This document shows positions 1-9,873 of a DNA stretch of 64,000 bases, in pieces. The notes below the pieces were generated by a model. It saw only the letters and a list, made by a program, of their open reading frames with translations. It did no database searches and was not told where the DNA came from. Origin of the DNA: Bactericera cockerelli (taxonomy: Eukaryota > Arthropoda > Insecta > Hemiptera > Triozidae); the NCBI GenBank assembly GCA_024516035.1, contig CM044959.1, positions 22,618,884 through 22,682,883 on the forward strand. The letters run 5' to 3'. The translations under genes and the position numbers were made by a program. Numbering within the stretch: the first letter of the stretch is position 1; each line of letters opens with the position of its first letter.

Positions 1-2947
1 ATTCTAGTGAAAGCCCTAGAGGACTAATGAAGTAGTGTTCCTTGTGAACAGACGTTGCACAAGGCTCATCTTTCTAAGTTCTTGAATGCGGTCCGTCGGA
101 CATGGGCGAGAAGGGGGTTAGCTCCTAAAAGACGCCACCTTGCGGAGCTTCCTCGCTGTGAGACCCCAGAATTGAGCGGTGGTTGTGAATCAGAACGATT
201 GTCAATGGCCGGCTGATCCTCTTTGGCAGCCATGTAATGTTAGCTCAGAACTGTCACGATCAACACACACCTAATGTCATAGCTAGGTGTTTGGTTCATC
301 CAACACCTTCAGATATTCTTACCATAATTGGACAACTTGCATTCAAGTGATCCAAGAATTGCTCTTAATTAATCCATCGAGAAAGGCCGGGATTCTCATC
401 CACTGAAAGTTTGAGAATAGTTAGAGGTCGCTTCGGCTCCAAGGCGTCTTACCATTTGCTTTACCAGAACAGAGTCATTGAGTAACTCGACACACCTCCG
501 TTTCATGGTGTTGACTTTTCAAGGTTTAAACAGTCAATCTAAATGCAAATCCAATATCACCACATGATTAGAAATTAAAAAAAAAAATCATTGAAAAGAT
601 AAATATGTCACAGTTCTTTTTTTTGGGGGGGGCTTTCAAAAAATTAGCGCTTTTGGGGCGCTTCTGCTGGCGCCGGCGGATTAATTCTTGATTTCTGCGG
701 ATAAAATTATCTCACCTCGGTTTATGTGTAAATGCTGTAATAGTGCCTGTAAGGTTATTTCTAATCGCATATTATTGTTGAATTTTACGTTCAAGTTCAC
801 TGACAATCAAATACGCATACATCTGTGGTTTTTTTCACTTTATAGATTTTGCGGCTCTGCGATTAGTGCTTGACTTTAAAGGACGATGTAAATGGAAAAT
901 TCACAAATCAAAAATACATCATAGAAAAGATACCTCTCTTGAGTTATAGGTGAAACAATAGAAATGTCGCAGAAGGAAAGATATATTCTGAGACTCTCGC
1001 AGTTCGCTCACCTCTGGCGAGGTGGCAAAGTAAAAATTTCGGAATCGCAAAAATTCGGAATTCGAAATCAAAATTGTTGAACGGAAACTTCGGATTTTTT
1101 TCCCTGAAAATGTGGTTTTTGGAACTCCCGTTAGGGAACTATATATTAGCGCTTGATGAGAAACAGTAACACTATACCTAATACTTATCTAATAAATTGA
1201 CCTTAAAATGTCTTTGGACTGTCATTCTCCATAGCAAGAACTATACTTTTCAATATGAAGAGAAAGAAGCAATGTCTGAACTACAATCGAGCAAGCAAAA
1301 TAAAAATGTCCTCTAATGGAGGTTCCATTTAGTACAAAACGCTCACTTCGAATCCATCCCATTAAGAAAATCAGAGCGTCATTTTTTCCTTCAGTTTCCT
1401 CACCTCCATCCCCCCACAATGTGCCCCCTCCTCCCTTCTTCTCCTCCAGGACCACCCCACACCCTGCCCAACACCAATGTGTATGTACACTGCTTTTAAA
1501 ACCTCTAATAATGCATGAGTCGGAAAATTCATCATAAAGGGAGAAAAATGGGAACTCGGCCAAATAAAAGAAAAAAATATTTTTTTATGTAAAATAAAAA
1601 AACCACATTGAAAATCTGCTTTCTAACCAGAAAATGCAAAACAATTACTTACAAATCCAATTTAAAGTTATTAAAATGTTTGGAATTGAAATAATAAGTA
1701 CATTGTTTTGCGAACTTTCCTTCGTTTCCAATATTTTAAGTCTGATATTTCCTAGCATTCAATGATGCTAGGAAATATTCTTGTTCAAGAATTTTTATTT
1801 GTTTGTAATTTGAATTGGGAAAGAATCTAGGGTAATGAAGTTGGTCCACTCGACAGTTTTTTTCTGATGGAAAATTTTCGACCTTCATCCGTTCAATTCT
1901 TACAATTGATTGCTAAGGTTGGGTGATCTTTTTCCAAATATCAGAGTCCTCCAACTGGCGTTGTGAAAATTCCGCCACTGGTGGCTGCACCTATTACTTT
2001 TATGGCAAAATTATCTTTGATTTAGATGCACAATGCACAGGGTTTTCGATTAGAAAATTTAGAGAAAAATTATTAACCATCATTCAAGAACCATTATTAT
2101 TATCTGACCTGGTTGCAGGGTTTTCAGTGAAACCCTTACAATTAACACTGCGACCTAATTAGATCTATTTTAATCAATTCAGGAACCATAGTTTCATTCG
2201 AATTGCTGACAGAGGTTTTAGTAAGCCGTTATTATCTGTCCTATTCACTTGAATTGCATTTCTAGTTTAAACAAACCACAGCTTAAATCTAAATTTTGGT
2301 TTGAGATACGGTTAACACGTTTAGACCCCATTTACACGCTGCAAGTTCAGTTATAAGTGGCTGCTTGATATAACATGCAAGGCTACTTGCAAGCTCAAGT
2401 CAATTGAAACAAATAATAAAACAATTTGTTTTCTATTGCAAGTAGAGGTTTAAGTTTTATTTTTGGGCTTTCCTATTATGGCAGGGTTCTTATCAATGAG
2501 CTCTTCCACCCAACCGAATAGCCAGTCCATTTGCAACGTGTTAATGACCCCTTACTATTTTAGTGTGCAAGGAGTAGAATTACTGCCTAGTACGCTTTTT
2601 GGCATCTTCATACAGAACGAGAAACCATTGAATTACACATCGCGCAGAATCCTCGAGAGCATTGCTTGACTCGGGGTTAATCACTAACACTGACCGATAT
2701 TAATGCGAATGCTGAAATGTGTGCTTAAAGTGAACTTAATAGGTATTCTGTAGTCTGTAGGGATATTAACCATGAAGGAACAAGTAATGGAGAACTTGTA
2801 ATGCATCAAATCTGAGCCATAAAATCGGCCATCTTGGTTCATTCAACACAGAGGAAATCACATTTACAACAAAATAATTTTTCTTTTTACATGGCTCTTG
2901 AAGGTATTAAAGGTAGCCATGTTGGATAGTTTGTTATGAGACAGATT
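1..2947. other. Unassigned intergenic DNA
   Basis: No coding exon could be supported. The region is AT-rich with a few GC-richer patches (1-240, 640-690) and a pyrimidine-rich stretch near 1380-1450. Open frames here are short and show no recognisable domain. The string CCGCCACTGGT at about 1973 recurs at 3403, 32328 and 53816 and probably marks the end of an old SINE. The missing N-terminal exon of the GPCR at 4004 was looked for here (a TM1-like helix ending in a splice donor) and not found. Confidence 0.5.
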
Positions 2948-2959
2948 AGAATTAATAAT

Positions 2960-3220
2960 GCCAGCGTCGATGGCATGTTGAATACACCGGTTCCCTTCAG
3001 AACACCGAAGTTAAGCGACATCCAGCGAGGTTAAGACTTGGGTGGGTGACCATTCAAATTCTAATTCTCGTGACGCTGGCTTTTCCCGGCCCCACTCAGG
3101 CTGGGTGAGGTCAATGTGAGTAGCAGGTTTGTGAGTTTCCTGCGAATGGAGGGTAAAACCCCCGTCGTGATATGACCATGGCAGTTGAAAGCGACGTTAA
3201 ACCCCACTTTAAAAAAAAAA
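2960..3220 (+). repeat. 5S rRNA-derived SINE, full-length copy with target-site duplication
   Basis: The head (about 2960-3052) reads like 5S rRNA: a TTGAATACACCGGTTC-type segment, ACACCGAAGTTAAGCGACAT, then a GGGTGGGTGACC C-box-like block, the internal pol III promoter of 5S genes. A non-5S tail follows (CACTCAGGCTGGGTGAGGTC, CCTGCGAATGGAGGG) ending in poly(A). A 12-bp direct repeat AGAATTAATAAT flanks it (2948-2959 and 3221-3232), the footprint of LINE-mediated insertion. Other copies are at 4347-4517, 14464-14709, 34709-34910, 58930-59110 and 59888-59986. Confidence 0.85.
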
Positions 3221-3379
3221 AGAATTAATAATAATGTTTTTCTTTAAAAGAATCTTTAGTAGCTAATATACCCTAAAAAATAATGATAAATGTGTTTCTT
3301 TGTGTTACTATATTATCACAATTTTAGTGATGAGTAGTGCAGAATTATAGGACTTTTCCGTAGTTTCAATATCCTATTA

Positions 3380-3530
3380 TCTTATTTTTGCCTATAATTC
3401 CGCCACTGGTCACTGCTAATATTAAAGCAGTTACTCATTTTTCCTCACACCCAAGTACAGAGCAGAAAAAATCCTGCTCCGCTAGGGATCGAATCCAGGT
3501 GCAATTTCTAGCGCGCTAACTCAGTCGGTC
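3380..3530 (-). repeat. tRNA-derived SINE fragment (CCGCCACTGG family)
   Basis: On the minus strand the segment near 3484-3530 resembles a tRNA: an A-box-like start with TTAGCGCGCTAG and a B-box-like GGATTCGATCC. Toward lower coordinates it carries the CCGCCACTGGT string (about 3403) that also sits next to a tRNA-like head at 32320-32500. Same order and orientation in both copies suggests one SINE family. It is decayed and no target duplication is visible. Confidence 0.5.
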
Positions 3531-3554
3531 ACGGTGACTACTCCCATGAGATAT

Positions 3555-3940
3555 ATTCGCCTCTGACAACACAAAGAGGCGTAAACCACAAATTTTTGAA
3601 ATCGGTTTTATTGCTTTAATTGAGTCTACTTGTGCTATATTTTGTTCTCACAAATAGACGTAATCCAATTATAATCCAAAGAAAAGATACAACAAAAATT
3701 GAAATCAGGCGTATCCCTCATTTTCTCTTTTTCAGACAGATCAAATAGGCGTAAATCGATAGTCACAGTTAAAAAATCAAATTTGGCAACAGAAAAAGTT
3801 CGTATGGTCATTCACGGGTACAGGGAAGTGATGATTTTCCTACCGTGAACAGAAAATTTATGCACAAGAAAACTCATTTTGGCTCTCCTGTAAAATTTCG
3901 AAAATGTTATTTACGCCTCTTTGTGTTGTCAGAGGCGAAT
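3555..3940. mobile_element. 386-bp MITE with ~30-bp perfect terminal inverted repeats (copy 1)
   Basis: The left end ATTCGCCTCTGACAACACAA continues into AGAGGCGTAAA; the right end is its reverse complement, TTTACGCCTCT continuing into TTGTGTTGTCAGAGGCGAAT. The interior has no coding capacity. A second copy at 24048-24424 shares nearly the whole interior. Flanking TAT on both sides may be the target duplication. It ends only 63 bp before the GPCR exon at 4004, so it lies in that gene's intron close to the splice acceptor. Confidence 0.85.
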
Positions 3941-4003
3941 TATGTCGTCCATTAGTTATTCCTCCATGATATTAACGGTTGACGTGTTTGTCCTCACCCC
4001 CAG

Positions 4004-4208
4004 GCCCAGGAGAAATGATCAACTACTACCTCCTCTCTCTGGCTGTGGCAGATCTCCTGTTCGGTCTCCTAGTAGTTCCTCTGAGCGTGTATCCAGCCCT
4101 GGCCCAGGATTGGGTCTACGGCATGGTCATCTGTCGGATGGTGGGCTACATCGAGGTCACCCTGTGGGTCATTTGTAACTACACATTCATGTGGATGAGT
4201 GTGGACAG
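4004..4208 (+). CDS. GPCR exon: TM2-TM3 and DR of the DRY motif
   Basis: The acceptor is CACCCCCAG|GC and the donor GACAG|GTAAAT. The first two bases need one base from an upstream exon; a C there would give Arg-Pro-Gly-Glu-Met-Ile. TM2 is about YYLLSLAVADLLFGLLVVPL, followed by a short ECL1 (QDWVYG) and TM3 with the disulfide Cys (VICRMVGY). The donor splits the Arg codon of DRY, a common intron position in insect receptors. Confidence 0.8.
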
Positions 4209-5446
4209 GTAAATGAGCTAGAGCTATAACTTTCACAGTGCTTCAAATGATGTATATCTAACTGTTTAATTGACAACATGAAACTTGACAGACGGCGTGG
4301 TGTGGTAATCTCTGCCATGAAACCCACAATGATTGATCCAACTATTTTTTTTTTAACCCTCCATTCAATGGAAACTCACAAACAAGATACTCAAGTTAAC
4401 TTCACCTAGCCTAAGTGGGTCCGGGAATAGTCCATCACGAGAATCTGAATTTGAATAGTCACCCATTCAAGTCCTAATCGCTGAACGTTGCTGGTGTATT
4501 CAACGTACCATTGACGCTTGAATCATCCTTTTTTGGCTGGCTCGTATGGAACAAAGTTTTAGATTTTAACGTAAAGTTTTCAACAAATCTTGGATTATAA
4601 AAATCCGTTTATTTTTGAAAAAGTTTTGACGGATTTTCTAAAAACAGAAAATGGCGTAGTTCCGCGACAAAATACTAAATCCATAATCAATACGCGGGAA
4701 AAAAATATTTTTTTTATTATGTTCAAACCCTTGGCGTTTGTTACCATAGAGCTGAAACACCCTGTTCAGAAATGTGCATCACATTGATTCTATTGTTCTA
4801 ACGACTTGGCAGGTACTTGGCAGTGAGGAAGCCCCTGCGCTACGAGACTGTGCAGACGAAGACCCGCTGCCAGTGCTGGATGGCCTTCACTTGGATCTCC
4901 TCTGCCATGGTCTGCTGTCCCCCACTGCTGGACTTCAGCGAGCCCAAGTATGACGAGGACGGCTACATCTGTATGCTGGACTGGGGAGGCATGGCTGCCT
5001 ATACCATAACGTTAGGTTGTCTGGTGCTGGGGCCTAGCCTCATAACTATAGTGTATACATATAGCTATATCTTCTCCATGATGAGGAAACTCAAGACAGG
5101 GCCGCCGATGCATGACAAGGAGTATGCGACGGCCCTCGCTGAGAATCTTTCCAATCCTTCCCACACCATGAGCTTTTCTTTGATAATGACATTTTGGTTG
5201 TCATGGTTACCTTATATTGTTGTTAAACTGTACGAATACCTTTCAGGACACATCATCTCCTTCATCCCCCAACTCCATTTCCTGGTCGTTTGGTTGGGAA
5301 TTCTCAACTCGGTCTGGAAGGGCATTGTCTTGATTCTGATGAGTCCTCAGTTTAGAATAATGCTGAGATTATTGTGTATTTCTGTGTGTTGCAAGCAGAA
5401 GGGTAATTGGGAGTTAGAGCTGATCGGCATGGATTCCGACGATTGA
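4004..5446 (+). CDS. Orphan rhodopsin-class GPCR, GPR21/GPR52-like (3' part, two exons)
   Basis: This is a seven-transmembrane receptor that would couple an unknown ligand to G proteins at the plasma membrane. Coding exons 4004-4208 and 4813-5446 join AG|G to give Arg in the DRY motif (SVDRYLAVRKPLRYE). What can be seen is TM2 through TM7 and the C-terminus. Conserved marks are the LAVADLL motif in TM2, a Cys at the top of TM3, the ECL2 Cys (YICMLDW), a SWLP motif in TM6, and a short Cys-rich C-tail ending in acidic residues. TM7 has LNSVWKGIV where most family members have NPxxY. TM1 and the start codon lie upstream, probably outside the window, joined at a phase that supplies one base. Resemblance to vertebrate GPR21/52 and their insect relatives is from memory of the family, so the subfamily is less sure than the fold. 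Confidence 0.8.
4347..4517 (-). repeat. 5S rRNA-derived SINE copy in the GPCR intron
   Basis: Read on the minus strand this is the 5S-like head (TTGAATACACCAGCAACGTT, then GGGTGACTATTC) followed by the SINE tail (TAGGTGAAGTTAACTTGAG, TCCATTGAATGGAGGG) and a poly(A) seen as poly(T) at 4346-4355. It is more diverged than the copy at 2960-3220 and lies between the two GPCR exons. Confidence 0.75.
4813..5446 (+). CDS. GPCR terminal exon: DRY tyrosine to stop
   Basis: The acceptor is ACTTGGCAG|GTACTTGG; the first G completes the DRY Arg. The exon encodes ICL2, TM4 (CQCWMAFTWISSAMVCCPPL), ECL2 with Cys, TM5 (SLITIVYTYSYIFSMMRKL), a moderately long ICL3 with an ALAENLSNPSH segment, TM6 (FWLSWLPYIV), TM7 lacking NPxxY, and a 30-residue tail with CISVCC, a likely palmitoylation site. 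The stop is TGA at 5444-5446. The frame is open throughout and codon use is GC-richer than the surrounding DNA, as expected of real coding sequence. Confidence 0.85.
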
Positions 5447-5495
5447 CTTCTGCTTTGTTCTAAATTTAGTTGGTTTTTATTATTATGATAAGTAT

Positions 5496-5501
5496 AATAA
5501 A
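5496..5501 (+). terminator. Candidate poly(A) signal of the GPCR gene
   Basis: AATAAA lies 50 bases after the stop codon, followed by a T-rich stretch. Position and context fit a cleavage/polyadenylation signal, but in AT-rich DNA chance matches are common. Confidence 0.5.
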
Positions 5502-8379
5502 TGTTTCATTGCTTGAATTGATTGAGAATACAATTTAATGAACCGATTTTTTGAAATGTACCTATCATTCTGTAAGATATCAGAATCCTATCCAAACCAA
5601 CCATAGAACATTTCGTGCGAGTACCTATTCACTATGACCTACCTGTATATCCGTTTCCTCTTCATTCAATGTAGCAGATGAATAATATCGAGGTGTAATT
5701 TATTTTTTTTACGCCTTTTGTACAAGGAATAAAAAAATCATGCAAATATTTGACACGGTGTTCACATTTCAAAATAGGTTTGGAAATGGTTTCTTATAAA
5801 CTCAATTACTCACTTTAAGAAGAAGCAGAAGAAGAAAAAGAAAAAAAAAAATAGTTTTTCCTTCTTTTTGTTGTTGAGAAAATCAACCAAAACTCTCATA
5901 CCAACATGAAAGTTTCAGTTGAGCTACTGGAAGGTTTAGTAGGTAGGTACCAATTGCTTCAAATGTAATGCTATTATGTTTCACTCAGCGGAGTCCTTTA
6001 TTAAAATAAATTAAGTAATTTTTAAATGTCAATATTATTAATTCGCTCTTTTGCCTCTCACGAGTTTTAATTTCACCAAATTCCTCATCTGAAGTCCTTT
6101 CAATATGAACATCTAATTGGCCCATGCATATTGATATGTGCATTACTATTACAATATTTTCTCCATGTTGTACTTTACGTTCATTACCTTACAAATAGTC
6201 TCACTAGGTATTTAATGTTACTATTTTCATTTTGATGACTGTAAATGACATTCTAATTTTATTTATTCATAGTTTCTGTTCGTACGGTGCTTCAGTATTT
6301 ATATTTTTTAAAGTTTTGCATGTTTTTTTTTAAACTTTCGTTACTCTGTGCACTGGGTCCGGTAATTAAAATTTCACCTTCCACCAGTTATTCAATGAGA
6401 GGACTAACATGTGAGTCGATACTGGCGCTCTCAGGATTTTTTTTTGATAATTTTACTATCCTTTCGCTGGTATCAAATCAGAAAACGAAAAATATTATTC
6501 GAGATAATATATTTTTTATCTGATTGGTAATACTTAATGCGAGTAACTTTGATTAAAATATATTTCAAAGGTAAAATATTTCTTCCAACTCACTACCGAG
6601 AGGAAGCGTGCCTCTGATGCTCGAGCTATTGTCCCTTTGGATGGCCTGTGATATCTTTTGTATCAGGAACTGGAAGAAAATTCGGTGTGGTTCGATATTT
6701 CGTATTGAATTTGGAAGTTGAAATTTCGTTCTCTCTGAGGCTCTTGGTTTGTGTTTGGTTCATTTCTAGTAAGTAGTAAATGACAAGAGGCAACATTGCA
6801 AAGTGCAGCATGCTGCTCTATTATTCATAATGGGGCAACTAGTATCATCACGCAGGAATATTTTTTGAATGTTGTCAATTTTTCTTCAATGTAAATTTAC
6901 TTTGACGGAGTTTTGAGATTATGTTTTAAATACTGTTATGTATGTGCATTGATTCATACAACAACACATTGCAATGGAGTGATGCAAAATTTGGAAATGA
7001 AATTGACCATACTGTGAAATATTTTATTTTATAACATCAAAATATAACTTCAGGCTGTTGGTTGAGTTCTATTCTTTCTAATGTACACCTACGTACTGTT
7101 CGTAGTTTTCTATGATATTTATGGCATCTTCACTAGTTCTGTAATTCAGGCTGACAACTAAATGTCCCTCATTAAGTTCTTAGGTTTTTAACTCTTGCCA
7201 CTTTGTTTTAGATGAGGAATTCCGTGTTTATTTTATTTCTCTATTTCTGTTAAGCTTGATTTCAACTGATTTAATTTCATTTCAAGAAATTATCTACGTC
7301 TCTTTATTAATCTTAACTCCTATACTTTATACGTATATTTAATTATAATGTTGTAGGTTAGAGATATTAGGTATAATTTTTATACTTTAGTATGTAGGTA
7401 TAATGTTTAAAATATCTTGTGTCACTCCTAAAGGATTCGAGGTTTTTCTACAGATTTAACTACTATTGGTCTTTTGAGAGCTCCTTTAAAAAATACCGAC
7501 AATTATTGCCATCCATCGACTTGACCTGAAATTCCTGCAAGCTGAAGTCATTCTCTATTCATGTGCAATTGTGCAAGCTGTATGAAGTTTTAACGAAAAT
7601 TTCCATGTATATTAATGAATTTTATATTAAAAGGTGTTGAAAATAATATACACATAAGATGTAGCATTCAATACCAAACGAAGTATACTCTGCATAAACA
7701 GGGTGTCAACGTATATCAGTTAATTCAATTTTGGATTTTAAATTTTGTATAATAGTATTTAGAAATATTTCAGTTTGCTTTCTAATTTTCTATTTAGTTT
7801 TAGATTGGCAAGGAGCAGAGTCGAATTCGATATTGCACGGTTTGCCTTACAATTGTATCAATTGTAGAAGCCGGCCGCTCTAATGTCGACTGGAAAGCGT
7901 TCACTTGATGGCCCTCGACTCAGTCTGAGAAGACGGGAAAATTAATATTGAAAATAAACTTCAATTATTATAACATTCGTTATAAATCACTTTTATGATG
8001 GTCCAAGCTCAATTTTTTAGGGACCCTTACGAATAAATATTTGACTTCTGATTTCTTGCCAGTTAGAAATATTTTCAATTCGATGTTTGCTGTCTCTAAT
8101 AATGTAGATAAATAGATCTATTTTAAAACATTTTCCCATATGGTACTCCATGAGGACTTTCTTTTACCCCGTACTGGTTCGAGTTCAATATTTCCTTTCT
8201 TGTAATAAGAACTATATCTTCAGATCGTGATAACTATCAAGTACAATAGATTTTTCTAAATAATAAATTTGAAAAGCAAGTACAGGTTTTTAAGTTTTCA
8301 ATATAAATACTATCGTCTAAAATTTCTTGATTTTACCTCTACAATATCACAGATTGTATAGTGAAATAATAATATATTC

Positions 8380-8805
8380 ACCAAAAAAAAAACTATTGAA
8401 AACAGGACCAAGATATAAGGTACCTATCCAAAATGTTTCAGCTTATAAAAGTAGTGATATCTTCTATTTAGCCAAGTTATCTTGTGACTACACTATCTCC
8501 TTTGTCAATTCCTAATTTTTGATTTCCTCACAATATCAAAATTCGTCTAACATACCAGTTTTACGGTATCATCATACTAGAAAATGGCTGTCAAAAAACA
8601 CAAAAATATGCCAATCCAACCTATAGAAGATATACTACTAGCAAAATTAGAGACAATTTGCTGTTAATAAGGACACACCATGAGGAACTCAGAAAATGGG
8701 ATTTTACAAAAGTCATGAGTTTCTTTCTACTTTTATAGGCTGAAATATTTTGGAACAGAATCTTGGAACTTGGCCCTATTCTTAACAATATTTCTTTTTG
8801 GGAGA
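8380..8805. repeat. Diverged inverted repeat
   Basis: The + strand segment 8380-8480 (ACAGGACCAAGATATAAGG, CAAAATGTTTCAGCTTATAA) matches the minus strand of 8695-8805 (ATAGGGCCAAGTTCCAAGAT, CAAAATATTTCAGCCTATAA). The arms are about 100 bp with many mismatches. This looks like two copies of one repeat in opposite orientation or an old foldback element; no target duplication is seen. Confidence 0.5.
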
Positions 8806-8829
8806 TATCAATACTTTTCGCAAATGTAA

Positions 8830-8905
8830 AGGATTCGAACCAACAAATCATTCACTATCTGGATTGTCAGACTAGTATCTTAACCACTGGTCAATTGGTG
8901 GTCAT
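8830..8905 (-). repeat. tRNA-like SINE head, decayed
   Basis: On the minus strand this gives ACCAGTGGTTAAGATACTAG followed by a B-box-like GGTTCGAATCC. It matches the head of the family seen complete at 44143-44240 (AGTGGTTAACGCGCTAGTCT) and at 32030-32225 and 56186-56350. It is a truncated, diverged copy. Confidence 0.5.
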
Positions 8906-9786
8906 CAATTGAAATGCTTTTCTGGATAAAAGAAAGCAATACACGAGAGAAAAAAAATGACAACTGGTTCTGGCTATTTTTGTATCCAAATTATAGAGGT
9001 GTTCTTTCAACTGTTGCCGATTTCTGGCTGACAGTCCTTAATAAAGCACAACGCAGGTAATGCCTGTCAAGTACGGGGGAAAGAGCGCCATATATAAAAA
9101 AAATCACTCTGGATTTTTAATTTTCAACAATTAAATCGCTTTTATTATGGCTGTGATATTAAATAACGTAAAAAAAATGTTACGGTAGTTTTTGTTGTGT
9201 TTCCATTTAGAAATTTGTTACTTAGGACTTTGGTGTTTGTTATAATTACTTTATCTTTTTGATTTGTTACATTACCATCACCTCTATTGGACACAATGGT
9301 TTCAAAAGTCACCCTTACTCTGAACAATTCCTATTCACTCCTAGCTTATATGCTACAACTTGACTTTTGTTTACATACATGCATATTTCGTACATAATGC
9401 TTTGTATGACTGTATAATTAAACTAAAAGCTATAGGTAAAATTCTATGTACGTACTCGTATAGGTACTATCGAACCATTGTGTACCCCATACTCCCAAAT
9501 GGATTGAACTTATTGTTGATAGATATTTTAGTTCCATTTCAATTTTTTTCTGTAAATAGCAATAAGAAAAAGGTAGCTAACGCAAAATTCAAATCGTCAT
9601 AGATTGCTTATGGTTATGTAAATGTACAGTTAAGTAGATAGATAGACATCACTGTTATATGCTCTTATATCTGCTCGAATTTGATAGTGACAAGCATAGA
9701 AAAATATTAATTAAATGATGTAATTTTCTTGTGTGGTAACTGATTGTGGCCCTATGATCATCACTTCGTCTCCTTAATGGAAAAAA

Positions 9787-9873
9787 ACTATGGCCGGTTG
9801 TATGAATTTTACAAAACCTTGGTTTGTTACGAATCTCGGCCCTCGGATTGGAAACACTAATTTCAAAAGATTG
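9787..9873 (+). repeat. Interspersed repeat, also at 16078-16170 and about 26385-26425
   Basis: The motifs AACTATGGCCGGTT, AATTTTACAAAACC and GGATTGGAAAC recur in the same order on the minus strand at 16078-16170. The 26385 copy shares AGTTCCAAAAGGA and AATTAGCGCTAGAG with that second copy. Type unknown; no coding content. Confidence 0.55.

Noticed and set aside
1222..1563. 113-residue minus-strand frame
   Set aside because: Gly/Glu-rich stretch comes from a pyrimidine-rich patch; no domain and no splice signals fitting either gene.
2965..3055. 5S rRNA gene
   Set aside because: Sequence is diverged from 5S, lacks the 3' part of the gene, ends in a SINE tail with poly(A) and has target duplications.
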